Source: Deltaproteobacteria bacterium (lineage in GTDB: Bacteria > Desulfobacterota > Binatia > Binatales > Binataceae). From it: 16,059 nucleotides of DNA. The translations under genes were made by a program, and so were the position numbers. Location of the stretch: positions 1 to 16,059 of the forward strand of contig JAJZAG010000046.1 in assembly GCA_021799555.1 (NCBI GenBank), read 5' to 3'. The notes under the pieces were generated by a model. That model was not told the origin of the DNA, made no database searches, and saw only the letters and a list, made by a program, of their open reading frames with translations. Positions 1-7,623 of the stretch are shown here, piece by piece. Numbering within the stretch: the stretch's first letter is position 1; each line of letters opens with the position of its first letter.

Positions 1-1
1 G

Positions 2-730
2 GCACTCGCCGAGGCAGTGGACGCGATAGTCGCTTATGGCGATGACGCGACGATCGAGGCGATAGGCGGAGTCAGGACTATCGGCTTTGGAAGCAAGCTT
101 TCGGGCGCTATAGTCACCGGCGAAGCGCTCCGCGAATCGAGCGTTCGCGATGCAGCCGCTGGGATCGTGCGCGACGTGACTTTGTTCGAACAACTCGGAT
201 GCCTTTCACCGCATCATGTTTTCGTCGAAGACCGCTCGGGTCGGGCAGCGCGATATTTCGCGCACGCGATGGTGGACGAAATCGCGGCGCTTTCGGTCTC
301 GATGCCTGCGCCGGACAAGATGATGCTCGAAGACGCGGCCGCACTTCGGCGCGTTCGGGAGATCGCGCGATGGCGCGAGCTTGGCGAAGAAGCGATCGAG
401 CTATTCGAAGGCCCGCGTCTTGAGTGGGCGGTGATCTATGATCGCGATGCTTCCTTTCGGCCGTCGCCGGGATTTCGCACTGTCTCGGTTAGTCCGTTTC
501 GCGATCGCGAGGATTTACTGGCGCGGCTCGCGCCAGCCGCTGGACGGCTCGAAGCGTTTTCAATTGCTGGGCGGAGGGCGGACCGTGCCGTCGCGCTCGC
601 AAAAGATCTCGAGGCGCTTGGTGTGACGTATGTGGCGGCGCCCGGTGCGATACAATCTCCTCCACTGAGATGGCGGCACGGCGGGGGAATTTTCCTCGAT
701 ACGATGATGGCACCGGGCGCATTTCCATGA
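2..730 (+). CDS. LuxC-family acyl-CoA reductase, 5'-truncated
   Basis: Members of this family reduce long-chain acyl-CoA or acyl-enzyme thioesters to fatty aldehydes with NADPH. The frame is open to the left edge: codons 2-16 read ALAEA before a GTG at 17, so the GTG is not the start and the N-terminal part (in a family of roughly 400-480 aa) is missing. What remains is the C-terminal domain. It has the aldehyde-dehydrogenase-like stretch VDAIVAYGDDATIEAI, then the catalytic-cysteine motif FEQLGCLSPHHVFVE with Cys codon at 200-202. The glycine-rich IGFGSKLSGAIV segment between them is also typical. The stop overlaps the next ATG by 4 nt (727-730), so the aminotransferase downstream is probably co-expressed and could use the aldehyde product. 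In other genomes LuxC often follows an acyl-protein synthetase (LuxE), which would lie outside this window. The family call is fairly sure; the true substrate is unknown. Confidence 0.8.
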   Translation, partial: ALAEAVDAIVAYGDDATIEAIGGVRTIGFGSKLSGAIVTGEALRESSVRDAAAGIVRDVTLFEQLGCLSPHHVFVEDRSGRAARYFAHAMVDEIAALSVSMPAPDKMMLEDAAALRRVREIARWRELGEEAIELFEGPRLEWAVIYDRDASFRPSPGFRTVSVSPFRDREDLLARLAPAAGRLEAFSIAGRRADRAVALAKDLEALGVTYVAAPGAIQSPPLRWRHGGGIFLDTMMAPGAFP

Positions 731-1929
731 ACCCCGATCTGAAAGAACTGTTCTATCGGCATCTCGCGCAGACCTCGGATGCGCCGATCGGTCTCGAAAT
801 CGAGCGCGCGCAGGGCTGTTGGCTCTATACGCGCGATGGCCGCCGCTACCTTGATCTGATAGCGGGAATCGGCGTCGTCGCGCTCGGCCACGGTAATCCC
901 GACGTTTCCAGCGCGATCGAGCAACAGGCTCGTCGCTATCTGCACGTCATGGTCTATGGCGAGTATATCCTCGAGGCGCAGGTGCGGTTCGCGGCGCGTC
1001 TGGCGGGAATTCTGCCGGCGCCGTTGTCGCGCGTCTACTTCACGAACAGCGGGGCCGAGGCGGTCGAGGGCGCGCTCAAGGCTGCCCGCAAATTCACTGG
1101 GCGCGCGGCTTTCGTTGCGTTTGAGGGGGCATACCACGGCGACACGATGGGCGCGCTGGCGCTCGCGGGAAATCGAGAGTTTCGCGCGCCGTTCGAGCCG
1201 CTGCCCGGTCCGGTGGTACATTTACCGTATGACGACGTTGGCGTGCTTGATTCGGTCGATTCATCAGTCGCCGCCGTAATTCTCGAACCGGTGCAAGCCG
1301 AAGCCGGCGTAAGGATTCCCGGCAAGGACTTCATCCGCGCGGTGCGCGAGCGATGCGATCGAGTGGGGGCGCTCCTGATCTTCGACGAGGTGCTGACCGG
1401 CTTAGGGCACACGGGGCGGATGTTTGCACTCGAACATTTCGGCGTCGTGCCGGATATAATTGTGATGGCGAAGACGCTCGGCGGCGGATTGCCGCTCGGC
1501 GGATTCGCAGCGCGCGACGAAATTCTCTCGGTGCTGGCGCGCAAACCTGCGCTCGGCCACATCACGACCTTCGGGGGCCATCCGTTGTCCTGCGCGGCAG
1601 GTCTGGCCGCTCTCGAAGTGATCGCGCGCGAGGGTCTGCCCGAGCGCGCTGCGGCGACCGGCGAGTATCTGCGTCGCGGTATCGCCTCGCTCGATGCTCC
1701 CGAGGTCGCGGCGGTGCGCGGGATTGGGCTGTTATATGGGATCGAATTTCACGACCCGGATTTTGCGCATCGCTTCGTCGCCGCGGCGCTAAAGCGCGGA
1801 GTGGTGATCAACTGGACGCTCAACGCGCAGCGCGTGGTCAGGCTCGCGCCGCCGCTCGTGATCACACGACAGGAAGTTGACTTCGGCCTCGAGATGATGC
1901 GCCTCGCGCTCCACGATGCTCACTCGTGA
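727..1929 (+). CDS. Class III PLP-dependent aminotransferase
   Basis: A 400-aa fold-type I aminotransferase of the acetylornithine/ornithine/GABA transaminase class. Visible landmarks are the N-terminal WLYTRDGRRYLDLIAGIGV, the phosphate-binding NSGAEA (residues 107-111), EGAYHGDT, ILEPVQAEAG, FDEVLTGLG with the PLP-ring Asp at about 220, and VMAKTLGGGLPLGG with the Schiff-base Lys at about 249. The HITTFGGHPLSCAA segment that meets the partner-subunit PLP phosphate is also present. The ATG at 727 is chosen because it overlaps the upstream stop by 4 nt and gives the usual N-terminus; an in-frame start at 670 would add 19 unlikely residues. It ends in a GTGA overlap with the histidine kinase. 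No arg genes are nearby, so an acetylornithine role is doubtful. Transamination of the aldehyde made by the preceding reductase is a reasonable alternative. Class is certain, substrate is not. Confidence 0.9.
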   Translation: MNPDLKELFYRHLAQTSDAPIGLEIERAQGCWLYTRDGRRYLDLIAGIGVVALGHGNPDVSSAIEQQARRYLHVMVYGEYILEAQVRFAARLAGILPAPLSRVYFTNSGAEAVEGALKAARKFTGRAAFVAFEGAYHGDTMGALALAGNREFRAPFEPLPGPVVHLPYDDVGVLDSVDSSVAAVILEPVQAEAGVRIPGKDFIRAVRERCDRVGALLIFDEVLTGLGHTGRMFALEHFGVVPDIIVMAKTLGGGLPLGGFAARDEILSVLARKPALGHITTFGGHPLSCAAGLAALEVIAREGLPERAAATGEYLRRGIASLDAPEVAAVRGIGLLYGIEFHDPDFAHRFVAAALKRGVVINWTLNAQRVVRLAPPLVITRQEVDFGLEMMRLALHDAHS

Positions 1930-3347
1930 CGAGCGATCCAGGTATCGCACGGTCTTTAGCCTCGACGCACCCTCGACTATTATCTCAATACACCGCGCCG
2001 CTTGCGCGACCGAAATTATCCATTCCAGTGACGACCGAGCACTACATGGCCCCGGGCGCTAAACTCGGACGCGTTCCATCCACTCCGAAGCGGCGCGAAC
2101 CCGCACGGACGGCGGATGACGCCGAAGCGCTGAACGTTCTCAAGATCGGCGGTGCGCTGGGTCTCGTTTTCCTGCTTGCCTACGCGATCGTCGATCTTAC
2201 CGGAGCGCAGCGCGGCGCCGCCGCGGAGACCGAGCATTGGGCACTGCTCGGCGCGACTTGCCTGTTTTTCGGGATGACCTGGACGCCGTTATTCCGGCGC
2301 TATTGGAAATTCTGGGCGCTGGTGTACTGCGTATTCGTCATGGTGATGTTCGTGATGATCAGCGCGCGCACCGGAGACCCGGAGTCGCGGTTCATCACGA
2401 TGCTGCTGTGTCCGCTGGCGACGGCATCATTCGTAAGCTGGGGATGGCGATGGCAGCTTGCGATGAACGCGGCGGCGCTGGCAATCTATGCGGCGGCCGA
2501 GCGCTTGGTGCCGGTTGCATCGCAGCTGAACACGTTCCGGTGGATGGGCTTGCTTGCGGCGCTCGCGTTCGCGCAGGCCACCGCGATATTCGTCGAGCGC
2601 TATCGGCTCAGGATTCGCGGACAGCTTGAGGCGCTTGAAGCGGCGGCACGCTTTCGCGAAGCTCAAATCGCCACGATGGTCCACGATATCCGCAGTCCCG
2701 TCGCGGCGGTTGCCGGATTCGCCCAACTGCTCGAAGAAAGCAGCGCGGACCCCGAACAACGACGCCAACTAATCGCGCGGATCGGCTCCGCTACGTGGAA
2801 TATGAACCTGGTTGTCAGCAATGTGCTTGACCTCTACCGGATTGAAGAAGACGGACGCTTCCACCCAGTCCTGACCCAGGTCGATCCGGCAAAAGTCATC
2901 GCCGCCGCCGCGGAAGACTGCGCGGGCGAAGCGCTCCGCCGCGGGCGCGAGCTCGAGCTTCAAGTCGCCCCGATGCCCATGGCGACACTCGACGGGCATC
3001 ATCTGGATCGAATTGTGCGCAACCTGGTTGCCGCCACGATTGCGCGTGCGGACGGCAGGATCGTATCGCTACGCGCGGCGGTGCGCGGCGCAACGCTTGA
3101 ACTCGAACTCAATGCCCACTGCGCGCCGATCGCGCCCGCCGATTTGGCCTCGATGCTAGCCGGCCCGGACGGCAGCGGACGCGGCGGCGGCGCGCTCGGA
3201 TTGTTTATCGCGCGCCTGATGGCCGAGTCGGCCGGCGGAAGCGTCAAGGCCGGCTATGATTCCGAGACCGGAATCACGCTGCGCTCGGAGATCCCAATAG
3301 CCGGCGCGGACAGCGACGGCACCGCAGCGCGTCCGGACGCGCCGTGA
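1926..3347 (+). CDS. Membrane sensor histidine kinase with eroded ATPase domain
   Basis: A 473-aa two-component sensor. A basic, Pro-rich N-terminus of about 70 residues precedes six hydrophobic helices (about 71-94, 105-121, 127-146, 155-173, 177-195, 205-224). A charged linker leads to a HisKA domain with MVHDIRSPVAAVAGFAQLL, phospho-acceptor His253. The ATP-binding domain is unusual. The N-box reads RNLVAATIAR, so the first Asn (366) is kept but the second is Ala. The G1 position reads AHCAPIAPADL where DxGxG is expected. The G2 box GGGALGLFIAR (420-430) is intact. No response regulator lies beside it. The GTG at 1926 continues the operon's overlap pattern; GTG 2028 or ATG 2046 would remove 34 or 40 residues and are real alternatives. 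The stop overlaps thiL by 4 nt. It could be a weak kinase, a phosphatase or a pseudokinase; its signal is unknown. Confidence 0.82.
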   Translation: MTSDPGIARSLASTHPRLLSQYTAPLARPKLSIPVTTEHYMAPGAKLGRVPSTPKRREPARTADDAEALNVLKIGGALGLVFLLAYAIVDLTGAQRGAAAETEHWALLGATCLFFGMTWTPLFRRYWKFWALVYCVFVMVMFVMISARTGDPESRFITMLLCPLATASFVSWGWRWQLAMNAAALAIYAAAERLVPVASQLNTFRWMGLLAALAFAQATAIFVERYRLRIRGQLEALEAAARFREAQIATMVHDIRSPVAAVAGFAQLLEESSADPEQRRQLIARIGSATWNMNLVVSNVLDLYRIEEDGRFHPVLTQVDPAKVIAAAAEDCAGEALRRGRELELQVAPMPMATLDGHHLDRIVRNLVAATIARADGRIVSLRAAVRGATLELELNAHCAPIAPADLASMLAGPDGSGRGGGALGLFIARLMAESAGGSVKAGYDSETGITLRSEIPIAGADSDGTAARPDAP

Positions 3348-4357
3348 AATATCGGACGACCGCCCCGCGCCGCGGAGAAAAATCGCGCGCTGAGAAGCCA
3401 TCGCCCGAGTTCGCCCTTATCGATCGGCTGTGCGCGCGCTTGCCGCTCTCCAAGCGAACGATCCTCGGACCCGGCGACGATACCGCGATTCTATCCCCGA
3501 GCAGGCGCGCGCAACTGATGACGATAGATTCGATGGTCGAAGGCGTGCACTTCAATATGCGCTGGGGCACTCCCGAGCAACTTGGAGCGCGCGCCGTGAC
3601 CGTGAACTTGAGCGATGTCGCCGCGATGGGCGGTACGCCGACGGCATGCGTGGTCAACCTGGCAGTTCGGAGGGGACTTCCGGTCCGTTTCTTTGATCGG
3701 CTCTATGCCGGGTTGGTGCAAGAGGCGCGCGTAGCGCATTTGGATGTGGTCGGTGGAAACATCGCTCGCGCCCAGCAGCTCGCGATCACGATCGCGCTCA
3801 TCGGCGATGCGCCGGCGGCGCCGCTTCGGCGCGACGCCGCGCGTGCAGGCGATGAGATTTTCGTGACCGGGACCGTCGGTGATGCCGCAGTGGGATGGCG
3901 CGTGCTTGCGGGGAAACTGCGTTCTCACGGCGCCGCACGGCGTTATCTCATCGGCCGCTATCTGGCGCCAATTGCGCGCCTTGGCGCTGGAGCACGCCTC
4001 GCGCGGATTCGTCCGGCGCCGGCCGCGATCGATATCAGCGACGGGCTCTGGCAAGACCTGGGACATATCCTCGAACGGAGCAAGGTGGGAGCTGAAATCG
4101 ATCCGCGCGCGATCCCGGTGTCCGATGCGTACCGCTCGTTGATGGGCGGCGATCTAGCGCTCGCGCTCGGCGGCGGCGAGGACTACGAGCTGCTGTTCTG
4201 CGTGCGTCCGGGATTCACGGAGGACAGGCTTTCGACGATGCTGGGGGTGCGCGCGACGCGGATTGGGCTAATCACCGCACGACGCGGCGCGCGGCTGCAG
4301 GGTGGCACGCAGCCGACGCGCGGCGGATACGATCAGCTGCGGGCGGACGATTCGTGA
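3344..4357 (+). CDS. thiL: Thiamine-monophosphate kinase ThiL
   Basis: ThiL phosphorylates thiamine monophosphate with ATP to give thiamine diphosphate, the last step of de novo cofactor synthesis, in the cytoplasm. The 337-aa protein is of usual length and shows the whole AIR-synthase/ThiL signature: GPGDDTAIL (42-50), TIDSMVEGVHF (60-70), NLSDVAAMGG (88-97), VVGGN (135-139), AIDISDGL (228-235) and GGGEDYELLF (276-285). The acidic residues in GPGDD, SDV and SDG are the Mg/ATP and substrate ligands in the family. The GTG at 3344 overlaps the preceding stop, and the gene ends in a GTGA overlap with the first CNNM gene. The first 20 residues are basic and poorly conserved, so a slightly later start is possible. 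No other thiamine gene and no TPP riboswitch is visible here, so it is presumably transcribed with its unrelated neighbours. Confidence 0.95.
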   Translation: MKYRTTAPRRGEKSRAEKPSPEFALIDRLCARLPLSKRTILGPGDDTAILSPSRRAQLMTIDSMVEGVHFNMRWGTPEQLGARAVTVNLSDVAAMGGTPTACVVNLAVRRGLPVRFFDRLYAGLVQEARVAHLDVVGGNIARAQQLAITIALIGDAPAAPLRRDAARAGDEIFVTGTVGDAAVGWRVLAGKLRSHGAARRYLIGRYLAPIARLGAGARLARIRPAPAAIDISDGLWQDLGHILERSKVGAEIDPRAIPVSDAYRSLMGGDLALALGGGEDYELLFCVRPGFTEDRLSTMLGVRATRIGLITARRGARLQGGTQPTRGGYDQLRADDS

Positions 4358-5568
4358 TCCTGGTATTGCCGATCCTGGTTGGGGCGTTGATTTTTGCCAG
4401 CGCCGCGCTGGCCGCGTCAGAGACGGCCATCTTTACACTCGCGCGCATCGAACATATCCGCGAGCAACTGAGCCGCGCGACGGGTAGTGCGCTCGAACGG
4501 TTGTTGAGCAGGCCGCTTGAGTCGCTGATCGTCGTCATCGGGATTAACGAGGTTTGCAACGTGGTCGCCGAGTGCCTTGCGACTACGTTCTTTTTGCTTT
4601 GGCTCGGCGCGGATCTGGGCCCGTTTGTGGCGGCGCCCGTAATGCTGGCCCTGGTATTGATCCTGTGCGACATCACGCCCAAGACTTTCGCGCTCGCCTA
4701 TCCGGCCGCGGTCGCGCGCTTAACGGCGCGTCCGCTCGCGATTCTGGCCGAGCTGGTGCACCCGATCGCGCGCCATTTCACCCCGCTCGAAGAAGCTCCC
4801 CATCCCGAACCGGTCTCGGAGAGCGAGTTCAAGGCGCTACTGCGACTCGGAGAGAATCAGGGCGAAGTTGAGCCGGCGGAGCGCGCGCTAATCCATCGGG
4901 TGTTCGATTTCGGAACCCGTCGCGCGGCGGAGGTGATGACGTCGCGCGACAGAATTTTTGCGGTTGATATCGCCACAGCGCCGGAACAGATCATGGCTGA
5001 GATCGCGCACGGCCATTTTTCGCGTGTGCCGGTCTATCGAGGAGCTCCTGACAATATCGTCGGTATTCTGCACGCGAAAGATCTCGCCGCACGGCGACTC
5101 GAAAGCGGCTCACCCCGCATTGACCGTATCTTGCGCGCCGCTTATTTTATCCCGCCCGCAAAACCACTCGGCGAGCTGTTCGATGAAATGCGGCGCGGCC
5201 GCTTCCAGATGGCGCTGGTGGTCGATGAGTACAGCAAGCTTCTGGGGGTGGTTACGCTGGAAGACTTGCTCGAAGAGCTGTTTGGAGAATTGCGCGACGA
5301 ATTCGACCTCGAGCTGCCAGAGCTGGAAAAAACCGGCGATCGCGAATGGCTCGCGTCGGGCGCGATCGAGGTGAAAAAACTCAATCTCGCCCTTGACGCC
5401 GATCCTCCGATCGAGGCGCGCGGCGGCCGGCCCACGCTGAGCGCACTTGTGTTGCGCAATCTCGGCCGCGTGCCGTCCGCTGGGGAAACGTTGCAGCTCG
5501 GAGCGTTCGAGGCGCGCGTCGAGCGGGTGCGCGGCGCGACCGTCGAATTGGTGAGGCTCAAGCGATGA
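4354..5568 (+). CDS. CNNM/CBS/CorC transporter-like protein 1 (HlyC/CorC family)
   Basis: A 404-aa inner-membrane protein of the family once called hemolysin or CorC and now linked to Mg2+ (or other divalent cation) efflux. Order of parts: CNNM (DUF21) membrane domain to about residue 140, starting with an N-terminal helix and ASETAIFTL (21-29); then a CBS pair (about 188-247 and 255-310) containing FSRVPVYRG and VVDEYSKLLGVVTLEDLLEE; then a C-terminal CorC_HlyC domain (about 325-404). Two membrane-core motifs differ from the common form: GINEVCN (63-69), and CDITPKTFA (105-113) where GExxPK is usual. The GTG at 4354 overlaps the thiL stop; the stop overlaps the second paralogue by 4 nt. The family call is firm. 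The variant membrane motifs suggest a role distinct from its neighbour, perhaps as a heteromeric partner, which is inference. Confidence 0.9.
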   Translation: MILVLPILVGALIFASAALAASETAIFTLARIEHIREQLSRATGSALERLLSRPLESLIVVIGINEVCNVVAECLATTFFLLWLGADLGPFVAAPVMLALVLILCDITPKTFALAYPAAVARLTARPLAILAELVHPIARHFTPLEEAPHPEPVSESEFKALLRLGENQGEVEPAERALIHRVFDFGTRRAAEVMTSRDRIFAVDIATAPEQIMAEIAHGHFSRVPVYRGAPDNIVGILHAKDLAARRLESGSPRIDRILRAAYFIPPAKPLGELFDEMRRGRFQMALVVDEYSKLLGVVTLEDLLEELFGELRDEFDLELPELEKTGDREWLASGAIEVKKLNLALDADPPIEARGGRPTLSALVLRNLGRVPSAGETLQLGAFEARVERVRGATVELVRLKR

Positions 5569-6854
5569 CGATTGCGTGGCTCATCGCGGCGATCGCTGCC
5601 TGCGTGGTAGTGCAGGCGTTCTTCGCGGCCAGCGAAATTGCGGTGGTGTCGGCGGACGACGTAAAGGTGCGCGCCGAGAGTGAGCGTGGCGACGCACGAG
5701 CGCGTGCTCTGGGCGCGCTGCTGACGAATCGGGATCGACTGCTCGCGTTGACGCTGACCAGCAACAACCTCGCGACGGTGCTCGCCGCGGTGATGCTGAC
5801 CGCGTTCTTGCATCGCGCCTTTCCGGGTTATTCGTACTGGGCGCCATTTATTCTGGCACCGATCACGCTGATCTTCGGCGAATCGATTCCAAAGCTGGCC
5901 GCACTCGGAAATCCACTGAGCTTCGCGCGCTTCGTCTCGCGTCCGCTGCGATTTCTCGCCACGACTCTGGCGCCCGTGCTTGTCGCGGAAACTTGGCTCA
6001 GCCGCGCGATGCGGAAGATTGCGGGCGTAGCGCCGGACGCAGAAAGCGTGTTCCTGAGCCGCGAGGATCTCGTCCGGCTGCTGCATCGCCGCCTCTCCGA
6101 TTCGTCCGCGCATGAGCTGCACGATGCGATCCTGCCGTCCGAGCGCCAGATGATCAGCCGGATTTTCCGCTTCTCGCGCGCCGACGCACGCAAGGCCATG
6201 GTCCCGCTGGTGCGGGTGGACGCGGTGCCACGGGACATGCCGCTGAGCGCCGCAATCGAAACCGTGCGCAAGGTCGGCTTCAGCCGGTTGCCGGTGTTCC
6301 GCGATCGAATTACCGACATCGTCGGCGTGGTTCATGTTTTCGACCTGTTACAGGCGCCGGACCTTACTCGCCCGGTCGCCGAAGTGATGCGGCCCGTCAG
6401 CTACTTTCCGGAGTCGATGCCGCTCGACGAGGTCCTGGTTGCGCTCCAGCGCACCGGCGAGAACATGGGTGTGATTGTCGACGAATACGGCGGTGCGGCG
6501 GGGATAATCACCGTCGAAGATCTGCTCGAGGAAGTGGTCGGCGAGATCGATGACGAGCACGAGCGCAGCGAAGAGATCGCGCGCGTGGTCAACCGCGTGA
6601 CGCTCGGTGTCTCAGCGCGCGCGCCGATCGCGGAATTGAACGAACGCTTCGGGCTGCGCCTGCCCGAGGGTGATGAGTATGCTACAATCGGCGGTCTGGT
6701 GCTGGAAAAATTGGGACATATTCCACAGCCTGGAGAGCGGCTCAAGCTCGCTGGAATCACGATCACCGTCACCCGCAGCGACGCTCGCGCCGTGCGCGAA
6801 TTGCGCGTGCATCTTGAGCGTCCGTTGCGCGCCGAGCTTCTGAAGCGCCGATGA
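5565..6854 (+). CDS. CNNM/CBS/CorC transporter-like protein 2 (HlyC/CorC family)
   Basis: A 429-aa paralogue of the preceding gene with more standard sequence. The CNNM membrane domain includes AASEIAV (21-27), TSNNLAT (65-71) and FGESIPKLAA (104-113, the usual GExxPK motif). A CBS pair follows (about 206-262 and 268-325) with FSRLPVFRD and the hallmark DEYGGAAGIITVEDLLEEV (306-324). A CorC_HlyC domain (about 340-415) with ATIGGLVLEKLGHIPQPGE ends it. Family members are implicated in Mg2+/Co2+ export and the CBS pair in Mg-ATP sensing. The ATG at 5565 sits in an ATGA overlap with the first paralogue, and the stop overlaps larB the same way. Tight coupling of two divergent copies suggests coordinated amounts and possibly heterodimers. 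The family is certain; ion and direction of transport are not seen in sequence. Confidence 0.92.
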   Translation: MTIAWLIAAIAACVVVQAFFAASEIAVVSADDVKVRAESERGDARARALGALLTNRDRLLALTLTSNNLATVLAAVMLTAFLHRAFPGYSYWAPFILAPITLIFGESIPKLAALGNPLSFARFVSRPLRFLATTLAPVLVAETWLSRAMRKIAGVAPDAESVFLSREDLVRLLHRRLSDSSAHELHDAILPSERQMISRIFRFSRADARKAMVPLVRVDAVPRDMPLSAAIETVRKVGFSRLPVFRDRITDIVGVVHVFDLLQAPDLTRPVAEVMRPVSYFPESMPLDEVLVALQRTGENMGVIVDEYGGAAGIITVEDLLEEVVGEIDDEHERSEEIARVVNRVTLGVSARAPIAELNERFGLRLPEGDEYATIGGLVLEKLGHIPQPGERLKLAGITITVTRSDARAVRELRVHLERPLRAELLKRR

Positions 6855-7621
6855 CCGAACGACGCATCCGCGAGATTATCGAGTCGGTCGCGGCGGGCAA
6901 AATCACCGCCGGCGCTGCGATGGGCGAGTTGCGCGAGCTGCCGTTCGCGGAGTTGGGCTTCGCCAAGCTCGACAGCCATCGCACGCTGCGCCGCGGCGTT
7001 CCCGAAGTGATTTTTGGCGAGGGAAAGTCGGCCGAGCAGATTATCGCGATCGGCAAATCGATCGCCTCCTTGGGCGCAAACCTCGTAGTGACCCGGCTTG
7101 CGCCGGAAAAGGCCCGCGCGGTCAAACGCTCGCTACGCGCGATGGTCTATCATCGCGAGGGTCGCGTCGGCGCTATCGTCAAAGAGCCTGCGCCGATAAG
7201 CGGCCACGGCGAGATCATGGTTATCAGCGCGGGTACGTCCGATATTCCGGTCGCCGAAGAGGCCGCAGTGTGCTCGAGCCTGTTCGGCAACCGCGTTTCA
7301 CGACTCTACGACGTGGGGGTCGCGGGAATTCATCGTTTGACCGCAAACCTTGAGACCTTAAGGCGCGCCAGCGTGCTGATCGTCGCGGCCGGGATGGAAG
7401 GCGCTCTGCCTTCAGTGGTCGCCGGGCTGGTGGACAAGCCCGTCATCGCGGTGCCGACCAGCGTCGGCTACGGAACCGCATTCGGCGGAATCGCAGCGCT
7501 GCTCGGGATGCTCAATAGCTGCGCGAGCGGCGTCACCGTCGTTAATATCGACAATGGCTTCGGAGCGGCCGTCGCCGCTACGCTGATGAACCGCGCCGGA
7601 ATCAATCGCGACGGCAAGTAG
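6851..7621 (+). CDS. larB: Nickel-pincer cofactor biosynthesis protein LarB
   Basis: LarB carboxylates the pyridinium ring of nicotinic acid adenine dinucleotide and hydrolyses the phosphoanhydride, the first step towards the nickel-pincer nucleotide used by lactate racemase and relatives. The 256-aa protein has the usual length: an N-terminal helical part, then RTLRRGVPEVIFGEGKS (44-60), then a PurE-like domain with AGTSDIPVAEEA (127-138), VAAGMEGALPSVVAGL (178-193), VPTSVGYG (201-208) and LNSCASGVTVVNIDNGFGAA (221-240). Cys224 in the last motif is the likely counterpart of the cysteine known to bind the substrate covalently in LarB. PurE itself is shorter and lacks the N-terminal part, so it is a poor alternative. 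The ATG at 6851 overlaps the previous stop. LarC and LarE, needed for the finished cofactor, are not in this window. Confidence 0.92.
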   Translation: MTERRIREIIESVAAGKITAGAAMGELRELPFAELGFAKLDSHRTLRRGVPEVIFGEGKSAEQIIAIGKSIASLGANLVVTRLAPEKARAVKRSLRAMVYHREGRVGAIVKEPAPISGHGEIMVISAGTSDIPVAEEAAVCSSLFGNRVSRLYDVGVAGIHRLTANLETLRRASVLIVAAGMEGALPSVVAGLVDKPVIAVPTSVGYGTAFGGIAALLGMLNSCASGVTVVNIDNGFGAAVAATLMNRAGINRDGK

Positions 7622-7623
7622 CA

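Noticed and set aside
500..513. Frequent CGATCG / GCGATCGC palindromes as a repeat family or uptake signal
   Set aside because: They occur at many sites in coding frames and fit the preferred Ala/Ile/Asp/Arg codons of this genome; a genome-wide count against a codon-shuffled background would be needed to claim more.
649..654. TACAAT as a -10 box for the aminotransferase
   Set aside because: No -35-like hexamer at 16-18 nt, and the downstream gene overlaps the upstream one, so an internal promoter is not needed.
436..1221. 261-codon minus-strand frame across the reductase and aminotransferase genes
   Set aside because: It is opposite two clear gene families and has composition typical of an antisense frame.
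3344..3347. TPP riboswitch or separate promoter before thiL
   Set aside because: The gene starts inside the stop of the histidine kinase gene; there is no leader sequence in which a riboswitch could fit.
5142..6335. 397-codon minus-strand frame across the two CNNM genes
   Set aside because: It crosses two well-supported + strand genes and its translation is Arg/Ser-rich without motifs; an antisense artefact.
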